This document shows, piece after piece, positions 24,429 to 34,503 of a DNA stretch of 64,000 nt. Source of the stretch: DASPHG01 sp963748315 (lineage in GTDB: Bacteria > Actinomycetota > Thermoleophilia > Solirubrobacterales > Thermoleophilaceae). Below the pieces are notes generated by a model. It was not told the DNA's origin and did not search any database. It saw only the letters and a list, made by a program, of their open reading frames with translations. The DNA is taken from positions 558,001-622,000 of the forward strand of contig CAVVIK010000006.1 in NCBI GenBank assembly GCA_963748315.1, written 5' to 3'. The first letter of the stretch is position 1. Each line of letters opens with the position of its first letter. The translations under genes and the position numbers were made by a program.

Positions 24429-25152
24429 GCAGCCAGTCGGCGGGAAAGACCTTCGGCACCCCTAGGTCGTAGTCCGGCAGAACGCGCCGCGCATGGTCGG
24501 CTGCCGGACGCCCTTCGACGTACGGCTTCAGGTCCTCGAACTCGAGCAGCAGCCGAACGGTGGTTCCAATTTGGTAGTCGGCCGCGTTCAGCGTCTCGCC
24601 ACCGATCACTCCCTCCGCGATCAGCGCGTCCACCCGGTCGAGCTTCTCCGGCAGGCCAGCGAGGTCGGCGCGGATGTTCTCGTCAGTCGAGTGGTTGTAG
24701 CCCGCCGCCCTCTTTGCGATCGGTAGCCCGGTGCGCGCCGCAACGCCCACGGGGAGTCCGATCCGGTAGCCCTGGAGCGATCGCCGTGTGACCTCGATGC
24801 GTTCCTTCCCGGGGAGATGCAGGAGGGCCCAGAACGCGAGCCGCCGCGGTATCGATTGCAGGTGCTCGTCGCCCCATCGCTCGGCTTCCTCGACCGCGTC
24901 GGATGACACAAGCCGAGGTTCCGGCTTCAACTCGTCGAGAAAGTGAGAGATCTCGCGGGTGCCCTGCACCTTCCGGCCTTCGGCCTTCAGCGCCGGGACC
25001 GTCTTCCCCGGAAAGCCCATCAGCTTGAGCGCCGGCCGGTGGATGGCCATGACGAGATCGACGCGCTTGTACTCGATCCCCTTGTGCTCGAGCATCAGCG
25101 CCGCCGCCTTCGAGGGGTGCGAGCCCGGAACGACGTAGAGCTTGGTGGCCAC
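24409..25152 (-). CDS. Glutathione S-transferase-like protein
   Basis: A 247-aa protein with an N-terminal thioredoxin-like domain (KLYVVPGSHPSKAAALMLEHKGI, then FPGKTVPAL and TREISHFLDE) and a C-terminal helical domain. A Ser replaces any catalytic Cys in the usual position (GSHPS). Most actinobacteria use mycothiol rather than glutathione, so the thiol substrate is uncertain. Convergent with the SDR (20-bp overlap), and its 5' end lies next to a second divergent SDR. Confidence 0.82.
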   Translation of the reverse strand: MATKLYVVPGSHPSKAAALMLEHKGIEYKRVDLVMAIHRPALKLMGFPGKTVPALKAEGRKVQGTREISHFLDELKPEPRLVSSDAVEEAERWGDEHLQSIPRRLAFWALLHLPGKERIEVTRRSLQGYRIGLPVGVAARTGLPIAKRAAGYNHSTDENIRADLAGLPEKLDRVDALIAEGVIGGETLNAADYQIGTTVRLLLEFEDLKPYVEGRPAADHARRVLPDYDLGVPKVFPADWLPSRPAA

Positions 25153-25174
25153 TAATGCGCCATCCTACGCCTCC

Positions 25175-25978
25175 ATGCCCGTCGATCTCAACGGAAGCCG
25201 GGTGCTCCTGACGGGCGCCACGGGCGGACTCGGCCAGGCGATCGCGCACGCGCTGCATGCCCGCGGCGCGCAGCTGATCCTCACGGGCCGCCGGGTGGAG
25301 GTGCTGGACGGGCTCGTCGCCGAGCTGGGCGATCGCGTCGACGCGCGCGCGCTCGACCTTGCCGACGCCGGCGAGGTGCACCGCTTCGCCTCCGATCTGG
25401 GCGAGATCGACGTGTTCGTGGCGAACGCGGGGCTCCCGGGCACCGGGATGCTGGGCGACTACACGAGCGAGCAGGTAGACCGCGTAGTCGACGTGAACCT
25501 CCGCTCGCCGATTCAGATGACCCACGCGTTGCTGCCCGGAATGCTCGAGCGCGGACGCGGCCACCTCGTCTACATCTCCTCGATCTCGGGCAAGGTCGCT
25601 ACGCCGTACTCGTCGCTCTACAACGCGACCAAGTTCGGGCTCCGGGGCTTCTCGTTCGCGATGCACGAGGACCTCCGCGGAACGGGTCTGGGCTCGACCG
25701 CGGTTTTCCCAGGGGCTGTCGCCGACGCCGGCATGTGGGCAGACGGCGGGCTGGACCTTCCGCCGGGCGTCAAGCCAAGCAAGCCCTCCGCCGTCGCCGA
25801 CGCGGTGATCGAGGGGATCGAGAAGGACAAGCCCGAGATCAGCGTGGGCAACCCGATCGAGCGGCTCGGCGGCGTGCTCGCCGGACCGGCCCCACGGCTC
25901 GTGTCGTTCATCAATCGCCACGGGCCGACGAACAAGCTGGCCGAGGCGCTCGCCGAGCGCCAGACCGAGAAGCGCTAG
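25175..25978 (+). CDS. Short-chain dehydrogenase/reductase
   Basis: A 267-aa classical SDR with the cofactor loop TGATGGLGQ, VANAGLPG, catalytic Ser in ISSISGK, and Tyr-Lys in SLYNATKFG. The product loop FPGAVADAGMW and the C-terminal residues after 200 resemble acyl- or sterol-type SDRs. I chose the ATG at 25175 because the Rossmann strand begins six residues later; a longer frame opens at 25142 but overlaps the GST start. Confidence 0.87.
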   Translation: MPVDLNGSRVLLTGATGGLGQAIAHALHARGAQLILTGRRVEVLDGLVAELGDRVDARALDLADAGEVHRFASDLGEIDVFVANAGLPGTGMLGDYTSEQVDRVVDVNLRSPIQMTHALLPGMLERGRGHLVYISSISGKVATPYSSLYNATKFGLRGFSFAMHEDLRGTGLGSTAVFPGAVADAGMWADGGLDLPPGVKPSKPSAVADAVIEGIEKDKPEISVGNPIERLGGVLAGPAPRLVSFINRHGPTNKLAEALAERQTEKR

Positions 25979-25983
25979 CGGCT

Positions 25984-26436
25984 GTGCGCCGTGTCGCTCT
26001 TGTCGTCGGCGTGCTGTTCGCTGGCGGTCGTGCCCTCCCTCGGAGCGCGCACTGCGAACGAGCGCAGGCGAGCTGACCGCGGCGAGCCACGGCGACCGCG
26101 ATTGGGCGGCGCTCGACAGCTACGACTGGTGTCCCGAGGGCGAGGATCTTCTGCCAGGGCGGCTTCATCGACTACGCCGCTCCGGACCACTGGGATCGAC
26201 TGCCGATCCATCCCGGCGGCCTGATGAGGCTCCGCACGGGCCGGTCGGCTCGGGGCGTATCGGTCTCATTCGAGGGAGCACGGCGGGCGGCGAAGCCACG
26301 TGACGACTCCGAGCGCCGTTGGCGGGTGCGGGTCCCGCAGTCGGCGACCGGAAAGATGTTCGTGCGGATCGCCGTCGACTACCGGCGCGGCGAGTACCGC
26401 TTCTTCCTCCCGGTGCGTCAGCACCGGCACGACTGA
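25984..26436 (+). pseudogene. Broken ORF, possibly a small exported protein
   Basis: No single frame spans this stretch, but consecutive frames read like one protein: a hydrophobic start VRRVALVVGVLFA, then AVVPSLGA in the next frame, ELTAASHGDRDWAALDSYDW, then GGFIDYAAPDHWDRLPIHPG, and finally ATGKMFVRIAVDYRRGEYRF ending in a stop at 26436. At least three single-base shifts are needed. I cannot name a family. Given the many likely sequencing indels in this window, it may be an intact gene in reality. Low confidence. Confidence 0.35.
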
Positions 26437-26475
26437 CCAAGGTGCATGCCGGAATGGATTCTGATCTCCGCGGCG

Positions 26476-29400
26476 CTAGGGCTGAATGATCGTTTGGCCG
26501 CGAATGACGTCGAGGGCGACCTCGACGATCCGGCGCTGTTCCGCGCGGTGCGCGGCGGCGTAGCCCTCGCCCGGGCTCGCCCTGAACTCGCGGCCGACGT
26601 AGGTGTACTCCATGCCCTTCGGCAGGACCGGAGCGAGCCTGCGCCGCATGAAGGCGCGCGCGCCCATGTTGCGCGGCTCCTCCTGGGCCCACGTGACGCG
26701 CTTGAGGTTGGGATAGCTCTCGATCAGGCTGCGTAGCTCGTTCTCGGCGAACGGGTAGAGCAGCTCGACGCGCGCGACTGCGACGTGCTTCGCCTCCGGC
26801 CGGGCCTCGTGGGCCACGATGTCGTAATAGACCTTGCCGGTGCAGAGGACGAGCTTCGTGATTTCCTCGCGCGGGCTCGGCAGGTTCGGGTCGTCGATCA
26901 CGACCTGAAGGCCGCCGTCCGACAGCTGGTCGATGTGAGAGGTCGCCGCCGGCAGGCGCAGGAGGCTCTTGGGCGTCATCACGACGAGTGGGCGGGCCTT
27001 CTGCACGAGCGCCTGGCGGCGCAGCAGGTGGAAGTACTGCGCCGGGGTCGTGACGTTGGCCACGCGGATGTTCCCCTCCGCTGCGAGCTGCAGGAATCGC
27101 TCGACGCGGCCGCTCGAGTGCTCGGGGCCCGAGCCCTCGTAGCCGTGCGGCAGGAGCAGCGTGAGCCGGGACGTCTGGCCCCACTTGGCGAGGCCTGATA
27201 CGAGGAACTGGTCGATCACGACCTGCGCGGCGTTCACGAAGTCGCCGAACTGCGCCTCCCAGAGCACGAGCGCCTCGGGCGCCTGCACCGAGTAGCCGTA
27301 CTCGAAGCCGAGGCAGGCGATCTCCGACAGCGGGCTGTTGTGGAGCTCGAACGGCGCGGTCGCGCTCTTCAGGTTCTGGATCGGCGTGTACTTCTCGCCG
27401 GTCTTCGTGTCGTGCAGCGACAGGTGCCGCTGGCTGAAGGTGCCGCGCTCGGTGTCCTGGCCGGTGAGGCGGATCGGCGTTCCCTGCACCAGCAGGGACG
27501 CGAACGCGAGCGCCTCCGCCTGCGCCCAATCGATCCCGCCCTCCTCGCCGATCGTCTCGCGCCGGCGCTCGAGCTGCGGCTTGAGCTTGCGGTGGACGCT
27601 GAAGCCCGACGGCACACGCAGCAGCTGCTCGTTGAGCGAGCGCAGCGTCTCGGCCGGGACTGCGGTGCGCGGCTCCTTGCTCGGCCCGGTGTCGATCTCG
27701 AACTCGCCCGTTCCGGGATCCTGCGTCATCGCCTGCCGCAGCTCGGCGTGCGCGTCGGAGAGCTCCTGGTAGGCCTCCGCGGCCATCGCGTCGGCCTCCT
27801 GCTCGGAGAGAAGACCCTCGCCGATCAGCTTCTGTGCGTAGATCTTGCGCACCGGCGGGTGCTTCTTGATCTTCTCGTACATCTGCGGCTGGGTGTAGCC
27901 GGGCTCGTCGGTCTCGTTGTGGCCGAAGCGGCGGTACCCGATCAGGTCGATCACGGCGTCGCGTCGGAACTCGCGGCGGAACCCCATTGCGAGCCGGATA
28001 GCGTGAATGCACGCCTCCACGTCGTCGGCGTTGACGTGGATGACGGGCAGGTCGTAGCCCTTTGCGAGGTCTGAGGCGTAGCGGGTCGAGCGCGCGTCGT
28101 TCGGGTCCGTCGTGAACCCGAGCTGGTTGTTCATGATGATGTGGATCGTGCCGCCGGTCGAGTAGCCGGAAAGCGCTTGCAGGTTGAGCGTCTCCGCGAC
28201 GACCCCCTGCCCCGGGAACGCGGCGTCGCCGTGGAGCAGGAGCGGCACGACGGACGAGGGCTCGTGAACGGGGTCGCGCGCCTTGCGGCTCGTCTGGTCC
28301 GCCCGCGCACGTCCCTCCACGACGGGGTTGATGAACTCGAGGTGGCTCGGGTTCGGCGACAGCGTGACCGTCACGCCCTTGCCCGCCTTGGTCCGGTACG
28401 TGCCGGCGGCGCCGTAGTGGTACTTGACGTCACCCGTGCCGCCCTCGGGCATCGCAGTGTCGACGTCCATCGACTGCTCGCCCTCGAACTCGGCGATGAT
28501 CGCCTCGTACGGCCGACCAACGGTGTGCGCGAGGACGTTCAGCCGCCCGCGGTGAGCCATGCCGAGCACCACCTCGCGCGCGCCCTCGTCAGCGCCCTCC
28601 TCGATCAGCTCGTCGATCATCGGCACCAGCACGTCGAGGCCCTCGATCGAGAACTGCTTCTTGCCGAGGAACGCCTTGTGCAGGTAGCTCTCGAGCGCCT
28701 CGACCTGCGCCAGGCGCTTGAGCAGCGCGCGCTTCTGGTCGGGGTCGAGCGCGGTCCTGTGGGCGCCCCACTCGACCGACTGGCGGAGCCAGACGCGCCG
28801 GTTGTGGCCGGCGATGTGCTCGATCTCGTAGGCGATCGTGCCGCAGTAGGTGTCCTGCAGATGCGGGAGCGCGTCGGCGAACGTCTCGCCGGGAACGGCG
28901 ACGCGCAGGATCGACGCGGGGATCTCCCGCATCAGCTCGGGCGTCAGGTTCACCGTCTCGGGGTCGAGCGCCGGGTCGCCGCGCGGCGGCGTGCCGAGCG
29001 GGTCGAGGCGCGCGGCGAGGTGGCCGTGCATCCGGTGCGCCTTGACGACCGAGGTGGCGGCCTGGACCGCCTGGAGCAGGAGCTCGCCCGGCGCCCCGGC
29101 GATGTCCGGCTTGACCTCGGCAGGGACGGGGTCCTCGGCTGTGATCTTGGACGCCACGTCGGCGGGCGCGGCGGGTCCCGGCGGTGTCAGGTCGAGCGCG
29201 CCGAAGATCGCGTCGTAGAAGCCCTCCTCGCCCTGGAGCAGCGAGTCGATCCGCCGGAGGAACTCGCCCGACTCCGCGCCCTGGATCACGCGGTGGTCGT
29301 AGGTCGAGGTCATCGTCATGACCTTGCTCACGCCCAGCTCGCTCAGCCGCGCGGGATCGACCTTCGCCATCCCGGGCGGGAGCGCTATCGCGCCGGTGGC

Positions 29401-30794
29401 GATGATCGTCCCCTGCCCGGGCATCAGCCGCGGGACGGAGGCGACCGTCCCGATGCCGCCCGGGTTCGTGAGCGTGATGTTCGCGCCCGTGTATGCGTCG
29501 GGCGGAAGCGTGTTGTCGCGCGCGCCGGCGACGAGCTCGTCGTAGCGGGCCGCGAACGAGCGGAAGTCGAGCCCGTCGGCCTGGTGGATCACCGGCACGA
29601 TCAGCGAGCGGCTCCCGTCCTTGCGCTCGACGTCGACCGCGAGCCCGAGGCTCACGCCCTCCGGCACGACGCGCTGCGGCTTGCCGTCGGCCTCGGCGTA
29701 GGCGTTCGTCATCACGTGCATGTCGCGCGCCGACTGCACGATCGCCCACGCGATCAGGTGGGTGAACGACAGCTTCTGCCCGGCGGCCTTGAGCGCCTTG
29801 CGGCGTGCATCGAGGACGGCGACCGGCAGCGTCCGGAAGCTCGTGGCCGTCGGGATCGTGCGGCTCTCGTTCATGAAGCGCGCGAGCGTCGCCGCCGGGC
29901 CGCGGAGCGGGGTGGATCCCGCCGGCGGCGTCTTCGCGGGCGCCGCAGGCGCGGGCGTCGGCGGCGCGCCGCCGTTGCCGTCGACCAGCGCGAGCACGTC
30001 GTCCTTCGTCACCTTGCCGCCGCGGCCGGTTCCCTGCACCCCGCTGAGGTCGAGCCCGTGCGCGTCGGCGATCCGGACCGCGACCGGGGTCGCGTTCGCG
30101 GCGCCGTTGCCGGCTCGAGCGCGGGCGTCGCGGCCGGCTCGGCGGCGGGCGCGGGTGTGGACGGGGCCGAAGCGGCAGCGCCCGGCTCGATGCGGGCGAC
30201 GATCGTGCCCGACTGCACCGTCTCGTCGGGCTCCGCGAGGATCTCGGCCACCACGCCCGCCACGGGCGACGGGATCTCGGCGTCCACCTTGTCGGTCGAG
30301 ATCTCGACGAGGGTCTCGCCCTCGGCGACCTGGTCGCCGACCTGCTTGTGCCACTCGAGGACCGTGCCCTCCTGGACGGACTCGCCCATCTGCGGGAGCA
30401 CGACGTCGACGAGCTCGCCGCTCGGCGCGCTCTGCTCGGCCTGGGTCTTGGCGGCGACGTGGTGCATCTCGGTCGCGCCGGGATCGCTCATGTCGGCGCC
30501 GCTCTCGTCGCCGCGGGACTCGTCGGGAGCCGCGGCGCCGGCACCGTTGAAGCTGATCTCCCCGAGAATCGTCCCGACCGGCACGGTCTCGTCGGCCTCG
30601 ACGAGGATCCGGACGAGGGTGCCGGCGACGGGCGCGGGCACCTCGGCGTCGACCTTGTCGGTCGAGACCTCGAGCAGCGTCTCGTCGGCCTCGACCTGGT
30701 CGCCGACCTGCTTGTGCCACTCGAGCACCGTGCCCTCGGTCACCGAGTCGCCCATCTGGGGCATGGTGATCTGCACGGTGGTGCCGGCTTCCAT
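26476..30794 (-). CDS. kgd: Multifunctional 2-oxoglutarate dehydrogenase, fused E2-E1 with two lipoyl domains (frameshifted)
   Basis: About 1,439 aa after repairing one deletion near 30113. Order: lipoyl domain 1 (Lys47 in STDKVDAEV), lipoyl domain 2 (Lys169 in STDKVDAEI), peripheral-subunit-binding domain (about 236-272, VRIADAHGLDLSG), succinyltransferase catalytic domain with His501 in TYDHRVIQGA, then a thiamine-diphosphate E1 (about 590 to the end) with GMAHRGRLNVLAH, HGDAAFPGQGVV and RRFGHNETDEPGYTQP. It would oxidise 2-oxoglutarate to succinyl-CoA with a separate E3. Mycobacterial Kgd and corynebacterial OdhA carry the same E2 core-E1 fusion but no lipoyl domains, so this form could supply its own swinging arm. 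Confidence 0.93.
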
Positions 30795-30858
30795 CTAGAT
30801 CACTCAACATTAGCTACCTCAAAACGGCGCGGAGGCCTTTACATGCAAGGCTTCGCCC

Positions 30859-32442
30859 GTGGCTCGGCGGCTCAAGCACTGGGGGTGGGGGTACGAGGAC
30901 CAGCAACCTCCGTTCGAGCAGGTTCGCGACACCGCCCTGGGGCTCCGCGCGCACCTCGGCTTCGGCGACGCGGAGGTCGAGCAGCCCGTCCCGCTCGAGG
31001 AGGTCGAGCTGCGCCCGCCGCGGCTCGAGGTACCTGAGCTGCTTGCGGACATCGCGGCCGTCGACCCTCACGCGCGCGCCTCGCACGCGCTCGGGAAGGC
31101 GTATCGCGACGTCGTGCGCGGGTTCCGCGGCCAATTCGACGACCCGCCCGACGCCGTTCTCCGGCCGCGCGACGAGCACGAGCTCGAGCGCGTGGTCGAG
31201 TGGGCCTGCTCCGACGACGTGGCCGTGATCCCGTTCGGCGGCGGGACCAGCGTGGTCGGCGGGGTGGAGCCGCGCGGGCTCGAGCGGGTCGTATCGGTGG
31301 ATGTGCGATCCCTGGACCGCGTCCTGGAGGTCGACCGATCCTCGCGCGCGGCACGGATTCAGGCGGGTGCGACCGGGCCCGGCCTCGAGGATCAGCTGCG
31401 CGAGCACGGCCTGACCCTGCGCCACTTCCCGCAGTCGTTCGAGTACTCCACGCTGGGCGGCTGGATCGCGACCCGGGCGGGCGGGCACTTCGCCACCTTG
31501 ATGACCCACATCGACGACCTCGTCGAGTCGGTGCGGGCGCTGACCCCGGGCGGCTGGTGGGAGAGCCGCCGGCTGCCGGGCTCGGGCGCCGGCCCGAGCC
31601 CCGACCGGATGCTGATCGGGTCGGAGGGGACGCTCGGCGTGATCACCGAGGCCTGGATGCGCGTGCAGGAGCGGCCGCAGTGGAAGGCGAGCGCGGGCGT
31701 GCTGTTCGACACGTTCGCCGCGGGCGCCCAGGCGGTCCGGGCGCTCGGCCAGTCGGGGCTCTGGCCGTCGAACTGCAGGCTGCTCGACGAGGCCGAGGGA
31801 GCGCTGACGATGGCGGCACCGGACGGCAAGGCGCTGCTCGTGCTCGGATTCGAGTCAGCGGACCACCCGGTGGACGGCTGGCTAGAGCGTGCGCTCGAGC
31901 TGACGGCGGACCACGGCGGGGAGGCGCGCGAGTCGAAGGCCGGCGGCGGCGACTCGGTCGGCACATGGCGCAACGCGTTCGTGCAGGCGCCGTACCTGCG
32001 CGACTCGTTCGTCGCGGGCGGCGTGATCTCGGACACCTTCGAGACCGCGATCACCTGGGACCGGTGGGAGGCGTTCCACCAGGCGGTGCGCGAGCGCGCG
32101 GAGCAGGCGGTCACCGAGGTGTGCGGCCAGGGGCGCGTGAGCTGCCGGTTCACGCACGTCTATCCGGATGGCCCGGCGCCCTACTACACGGTGCTCGCTC
32201 CCGGGAAGCGCGGGGGCGAGATCGAGCAGTGGGATGCGATCAAGGCCGCGGTGTCAGATGCGGTCATCGACGCCGGCGGGACGATCACGCACCACCACGC
32301 CGTCGGCCGCGACCACCGGCCGTGGTACGACCGTCAGCGGCCGGACGCGTTCGCGGAGGCGCTCGCCGGAGCGAAGCGCGCGCTCGACCCGGGCTGGAAC
32401 CTCAATCCCGGCGTGCTGCTGGACGCCGCGAGCCGAACTTGA
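30859..32442 (+). CDS. FAD-linked oxidase, alkylglycerone-phosphate synthase-like
   Basis: A 527-aa flavoprotein of the vanillyl-alcohol-oxidase superfamily. It opens with KHWGWGYEDQ, typical of AGPS-like proteins. The FAD-binding domain contains VIPFGGGTSVVGGVEP, ATGPGLEDQL, STLGGWIATRAGGHFAT and IGSEGTLGVITEA; near the end GGTITHHHAVGRDHRPWY gives the His cluster found in AGPS. GTG start at 30859. Eukaryotic AGPS makes ether-lipid precursors; bacterial homologues may do this or act as D-lactate/glycolate-type oxidases. Divergent from kgd. Confidence 0.87.
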   Translation: MARRLKHWGWGYEDQQPPFEQVRDTALGLRAHLGFGDAEVEQPVPLEEVELRPPRLEVPELLADIAAVDPHARASHALGKAYRDVVRGFRGQFDDPPDAVLRPRDEHELERVVEWACSDDVAVIPFGGGTSVVGGVEPRGLERVVSVDVRSLDRVLEVDRSSRAARIQAGATGPGLEDQLREHGLTLRHFPQSFEYSTLGGWIATRAGGHFATLMTHIDDLVESVRALTPGGWWESRRLPGSGAGPSPDRMLIGSEGTLGVITEAWMRVQERPQWKASAGVLFDTFAAGAQAVRALGQSGLWPSNCRLLDEAEGALTMAAPDGKALLVLGFESADHPVDGWLERALELTADHGGEARESKAGGGDSVGTWRNAFVQAPYLRDSFVAGGVISDTFETAITWDRWEAFHQAVRERAEQAVTEVCGQGRVSCRFTHVYPDGPAPYYTVLAPGKRGGEIEQWDAIKAAVSDAVIDAGGTITHHHAVGRDHRPWYDRQRPDAFAEALAGAKRALDPGWNLNPGVLLDAASRT

Positions 32443-32557
32443 TGCCCCGCCGCAGCATCGCCTCGGCCACGCGGTCCGGCTTTACCTCGTAACGGCCGCG
32501 CTCGATCCGCGAGCGAAGCTCGTGGAGGCTGGCGGCTGTTCTCGGTGCGTGGCCCAC
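32402..32557 (-). CDS. Small FlgM-like (anti-sigma-28 type) ORF
   Basis: A 51-aa frame from a GTG at 32557. The core SLHELRSRIERGRYEVKPDRVAEAMLRR closely resembles the C-terminal sigma-binding helix pattern of FlgM. No flagellar genes are in the window, and the start is uncertain since the frame stays open upstream to 33370. It overlaps the 3' end of the flavoprotein gene by 41 bp in antisense, and its 5' side faces the MBL hydrolase. It may be an anti-sigma fragment or a coincidental small gene. Confidence 0.42.
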   Translation of the reverse strand: MGHAPRTAASLHELRSRIERGRYEVKPDRVAEAMLRRGIKFGSRRPAARRD

Positions 32558-32641
32558 TGTCCATACCTTGCCCGATGCATCGGTCGAATATTCCGAGCCG
32601 GTGAGTCCAGGGCGGGCGGTTAGCCATGACAGGATCCCACT

Positions 32642-33643
32642 ATGGCCCCGAAAAAGCGAGACCTCGGCCGGGCGGACCGGATCCAGCCCGGCGTATGGCG
32701 CCTGAGGCTCCCGCTCCCCTGGACCGGGGTGCCCCACGTCAACGCCTTTGCGATCGCCGCCGGCAGCGGCGTGGTGCTCGTCGACACCGGGATGGCCGAG
32801 CCGGGGGCGCTCGGGCAGCTCGAGCGCGCGCTCGACCAGGCCGGGCTGCGGCTCGAGCACGTCCGCCTGCTCGTCTGCACCCACGCGCACTCCGACCACT
32901 ACGGGCTCGCCGGCCCGATCGTGGACGCCGCCGGCTGCGAGCTCTGGATGCACCCGAACCACGCCCATATGACGCGCGCCGCCGAAGATCCCGATCGAAT
33001 GCTCGACCGGCGCATCGAGGTCGCGCGCCAGAGCGGCGTTCCGGCCGACGCGCTGAAGCGTTACGAGGAGTCGCGGCGAGGCGAGGGAATCGGGGTCGCG
33101 CGGGTCGTCGAGCCGGACCGCGAGCTTGTCGAGGGCGTCGAGATCGAGACCGACCTCGGACGCTGGCACGTGACCGAGACGCCGGGGCACGCCCCGTCGC
33201 ACGTCGTCCTCAACCAGCCGGACCGCGGCCTGCTCCTGTCGGGCGACCACGTGCTGGGGCGCGTGTCGCTCTACTACGACTACGGCTACACGCCCGACCC
33301 CGCCGGGGAGTACCTCGACTCGCTCGACAAGGCCGAGCAACTGAACGCCGGCCTCTGCCTGGCGGGCCACGGGCGCCCGTTCCGGAACGTGAACGAGAAG
33401 ATCGCGGCGTTCCGTACCACGGTGCTCGACAACATCGAGACCGTCAGGCGGAGCGTCGCTGACGAGCCGAAGACGCCGTTCGAGATCGTGCCCGCACTGC
33501 TCGGCACCGATGACCTGTCGCCGATGATGGTCAACTGGGCGCTGTCGCAGATCCTCTGCTACCTGCGCTACCTCGAGCTGCGCGAGGAGGTCGCGCCGCT
33601 AGACGAGCGTGACGGCGCGGTCCCATGGGCGCGCAGCGCGTAG
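32642..33643 (+). CDS. Metallo-beta-lactamase-fold hydrolase
   Basis: A 333-aa hydrolase with the dinuclear zinc motif CTHAHSDHYG, the second-site residues in TPGHAPSH and LLSGDHVLG, and the distal His in LAGHGRPF. A helical C-terminal extension (about 235-333) follows, as in the glyoxalase II-like/LACTB2-like subgroup. The substrate is probably a thioester or ester, but is not determined. ATG at 32642. It is convergent with metF, overlapping it by 45 bp. Confidence 0.87.
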   Translation: MAPKKRDLGRADRIQPGVWRLRLPLPWTGVPHVNAFAIAAGSGVVLVDTGMAEPGALGQLERALDQAGLRLEHVRLLVCTHAHSDHYGLAGPIVDAAGCELWMHPNHAHMTRAAEDPDRMLDRRIEVARQSGVPADALKRYEESRRGEGIGVARVVEPDRELVEGVEIETDLGRWHVTETPGHAPSHVVLNQPDRGLLLSGDHVLGRVSLYYDYGYTPDPAGEYLDSLDKAEQLNAGLCLAGHGRPFRNVNEKIAAFRTTVLDNIETVRRSVADEPKTPFEIVPALLGTDDLSPMMVNWALSQILCYLRYLELREEVAPLDERDGAVPWARSA

Positions 33644-34499
33644 GGCCGCCAGGATCGCCCGCGTAGCCGGCGATCGGTTCAGCGTGTAGAAGTGGATGCC
33701 GGGTGCGCCCCGGGCGAGCAGGTCCGCGCACTGGAGCGTCGCGTACGCGACACCGAGGTCCGCGGTCGCGTCCGGATCGTCCTTGCGCGCCTCGAGCTCC
33801 GACTGGTACTGCTCCGGGAACGACGCGCCGCACATCTCGGTCATGCGCTTGATCTGGCCGTAGTTGGTCACCGGCATGATCCCCGGGATGATCGGGACGG
33901 TGATCCCGGCCTCGCGCGCGCGCTCGACGAAGTCGAAGTAGAACGCTGTTGTCGAAGAAGAGCTGGGTGATGAGGAAGCCGGCGCCCGCTTCCTGCTTCT
34001 CCTTCGTGAACCGCAGGTCCGCCTCCGGGCTCTCCGCCTCGAGGTGGACCTCCGGGAAGCACGCCGCGCCGACCGCGAACTCGTAGCTCCCGCGAATCAG
34101 GTCGATCAGCTGCGTCGAGTACTCGAGCCCGCCATCGGTCTTCGTCCACTCCTTCTCGCCCTGGGGCGGGTCGCCGCGCAGAGCGAGCACGTTGTCGATC
34201 CCCGCGCCGCGGATGCCGTCGAGTGTTCCCCGGAGCTCCTCGACCGTCGCCCCGACGCAGGTGAAGTGGGCCATCGCCTCGATGCCGAGGTCCTGCTTGA
34301 TCCACTTGACGATCTCGATCGTGCGGTCGCGCGTCGAGCCGCCGGCGCCATAGGTGACGGAGACGAAGGACGGCGAGTCCTTCTGGAGCTCCGCAAGCGC
34401 CGCGCGCAGGTTCTTCTCACCCTCCTCGGTCTTGGGAGGGAAGAACTCGAACGAGAAGCACGGGTGCGTGCCCTCGAGGATCTGGTCGATCCTGGCCAC
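33599..34499 (-). CDS. metF: Methylenetetrahydrofolate reductase (frameshifted)
   Basis: About 299 aa after repair, the usual MetF length. The flavin TIM barrel is recognisable from SFEFFPPKTEEGEKNL, FVSVTYGAGGSTRD, AMAHFTCVGAT, VLALRGDPP and GAACFPEVH. The frame breaks near 33945 where one extra base separates ITQLFFDN from AFYFDFVERARE; the other frame ends GAPGIHFYTLNRS. It reduces 5,10-methylene-THF to 5-methyl-THF for methionine synthesis. ATG at 34499. Confidence 0.93.
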
Positions 34500-34503
34500 A
34501 AAT

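Noticed and set aside
28141..30798. An 885-aa plus-strand frame opposite the 2-oxoglutarate dehydrogenase gene
   Set aside because: It is the antisense shadow of a clear E2-E1 gene; composition is Arg/Val/Asp-rich, with no domain or ribosome-binding site. High GC makes such long shadows common.
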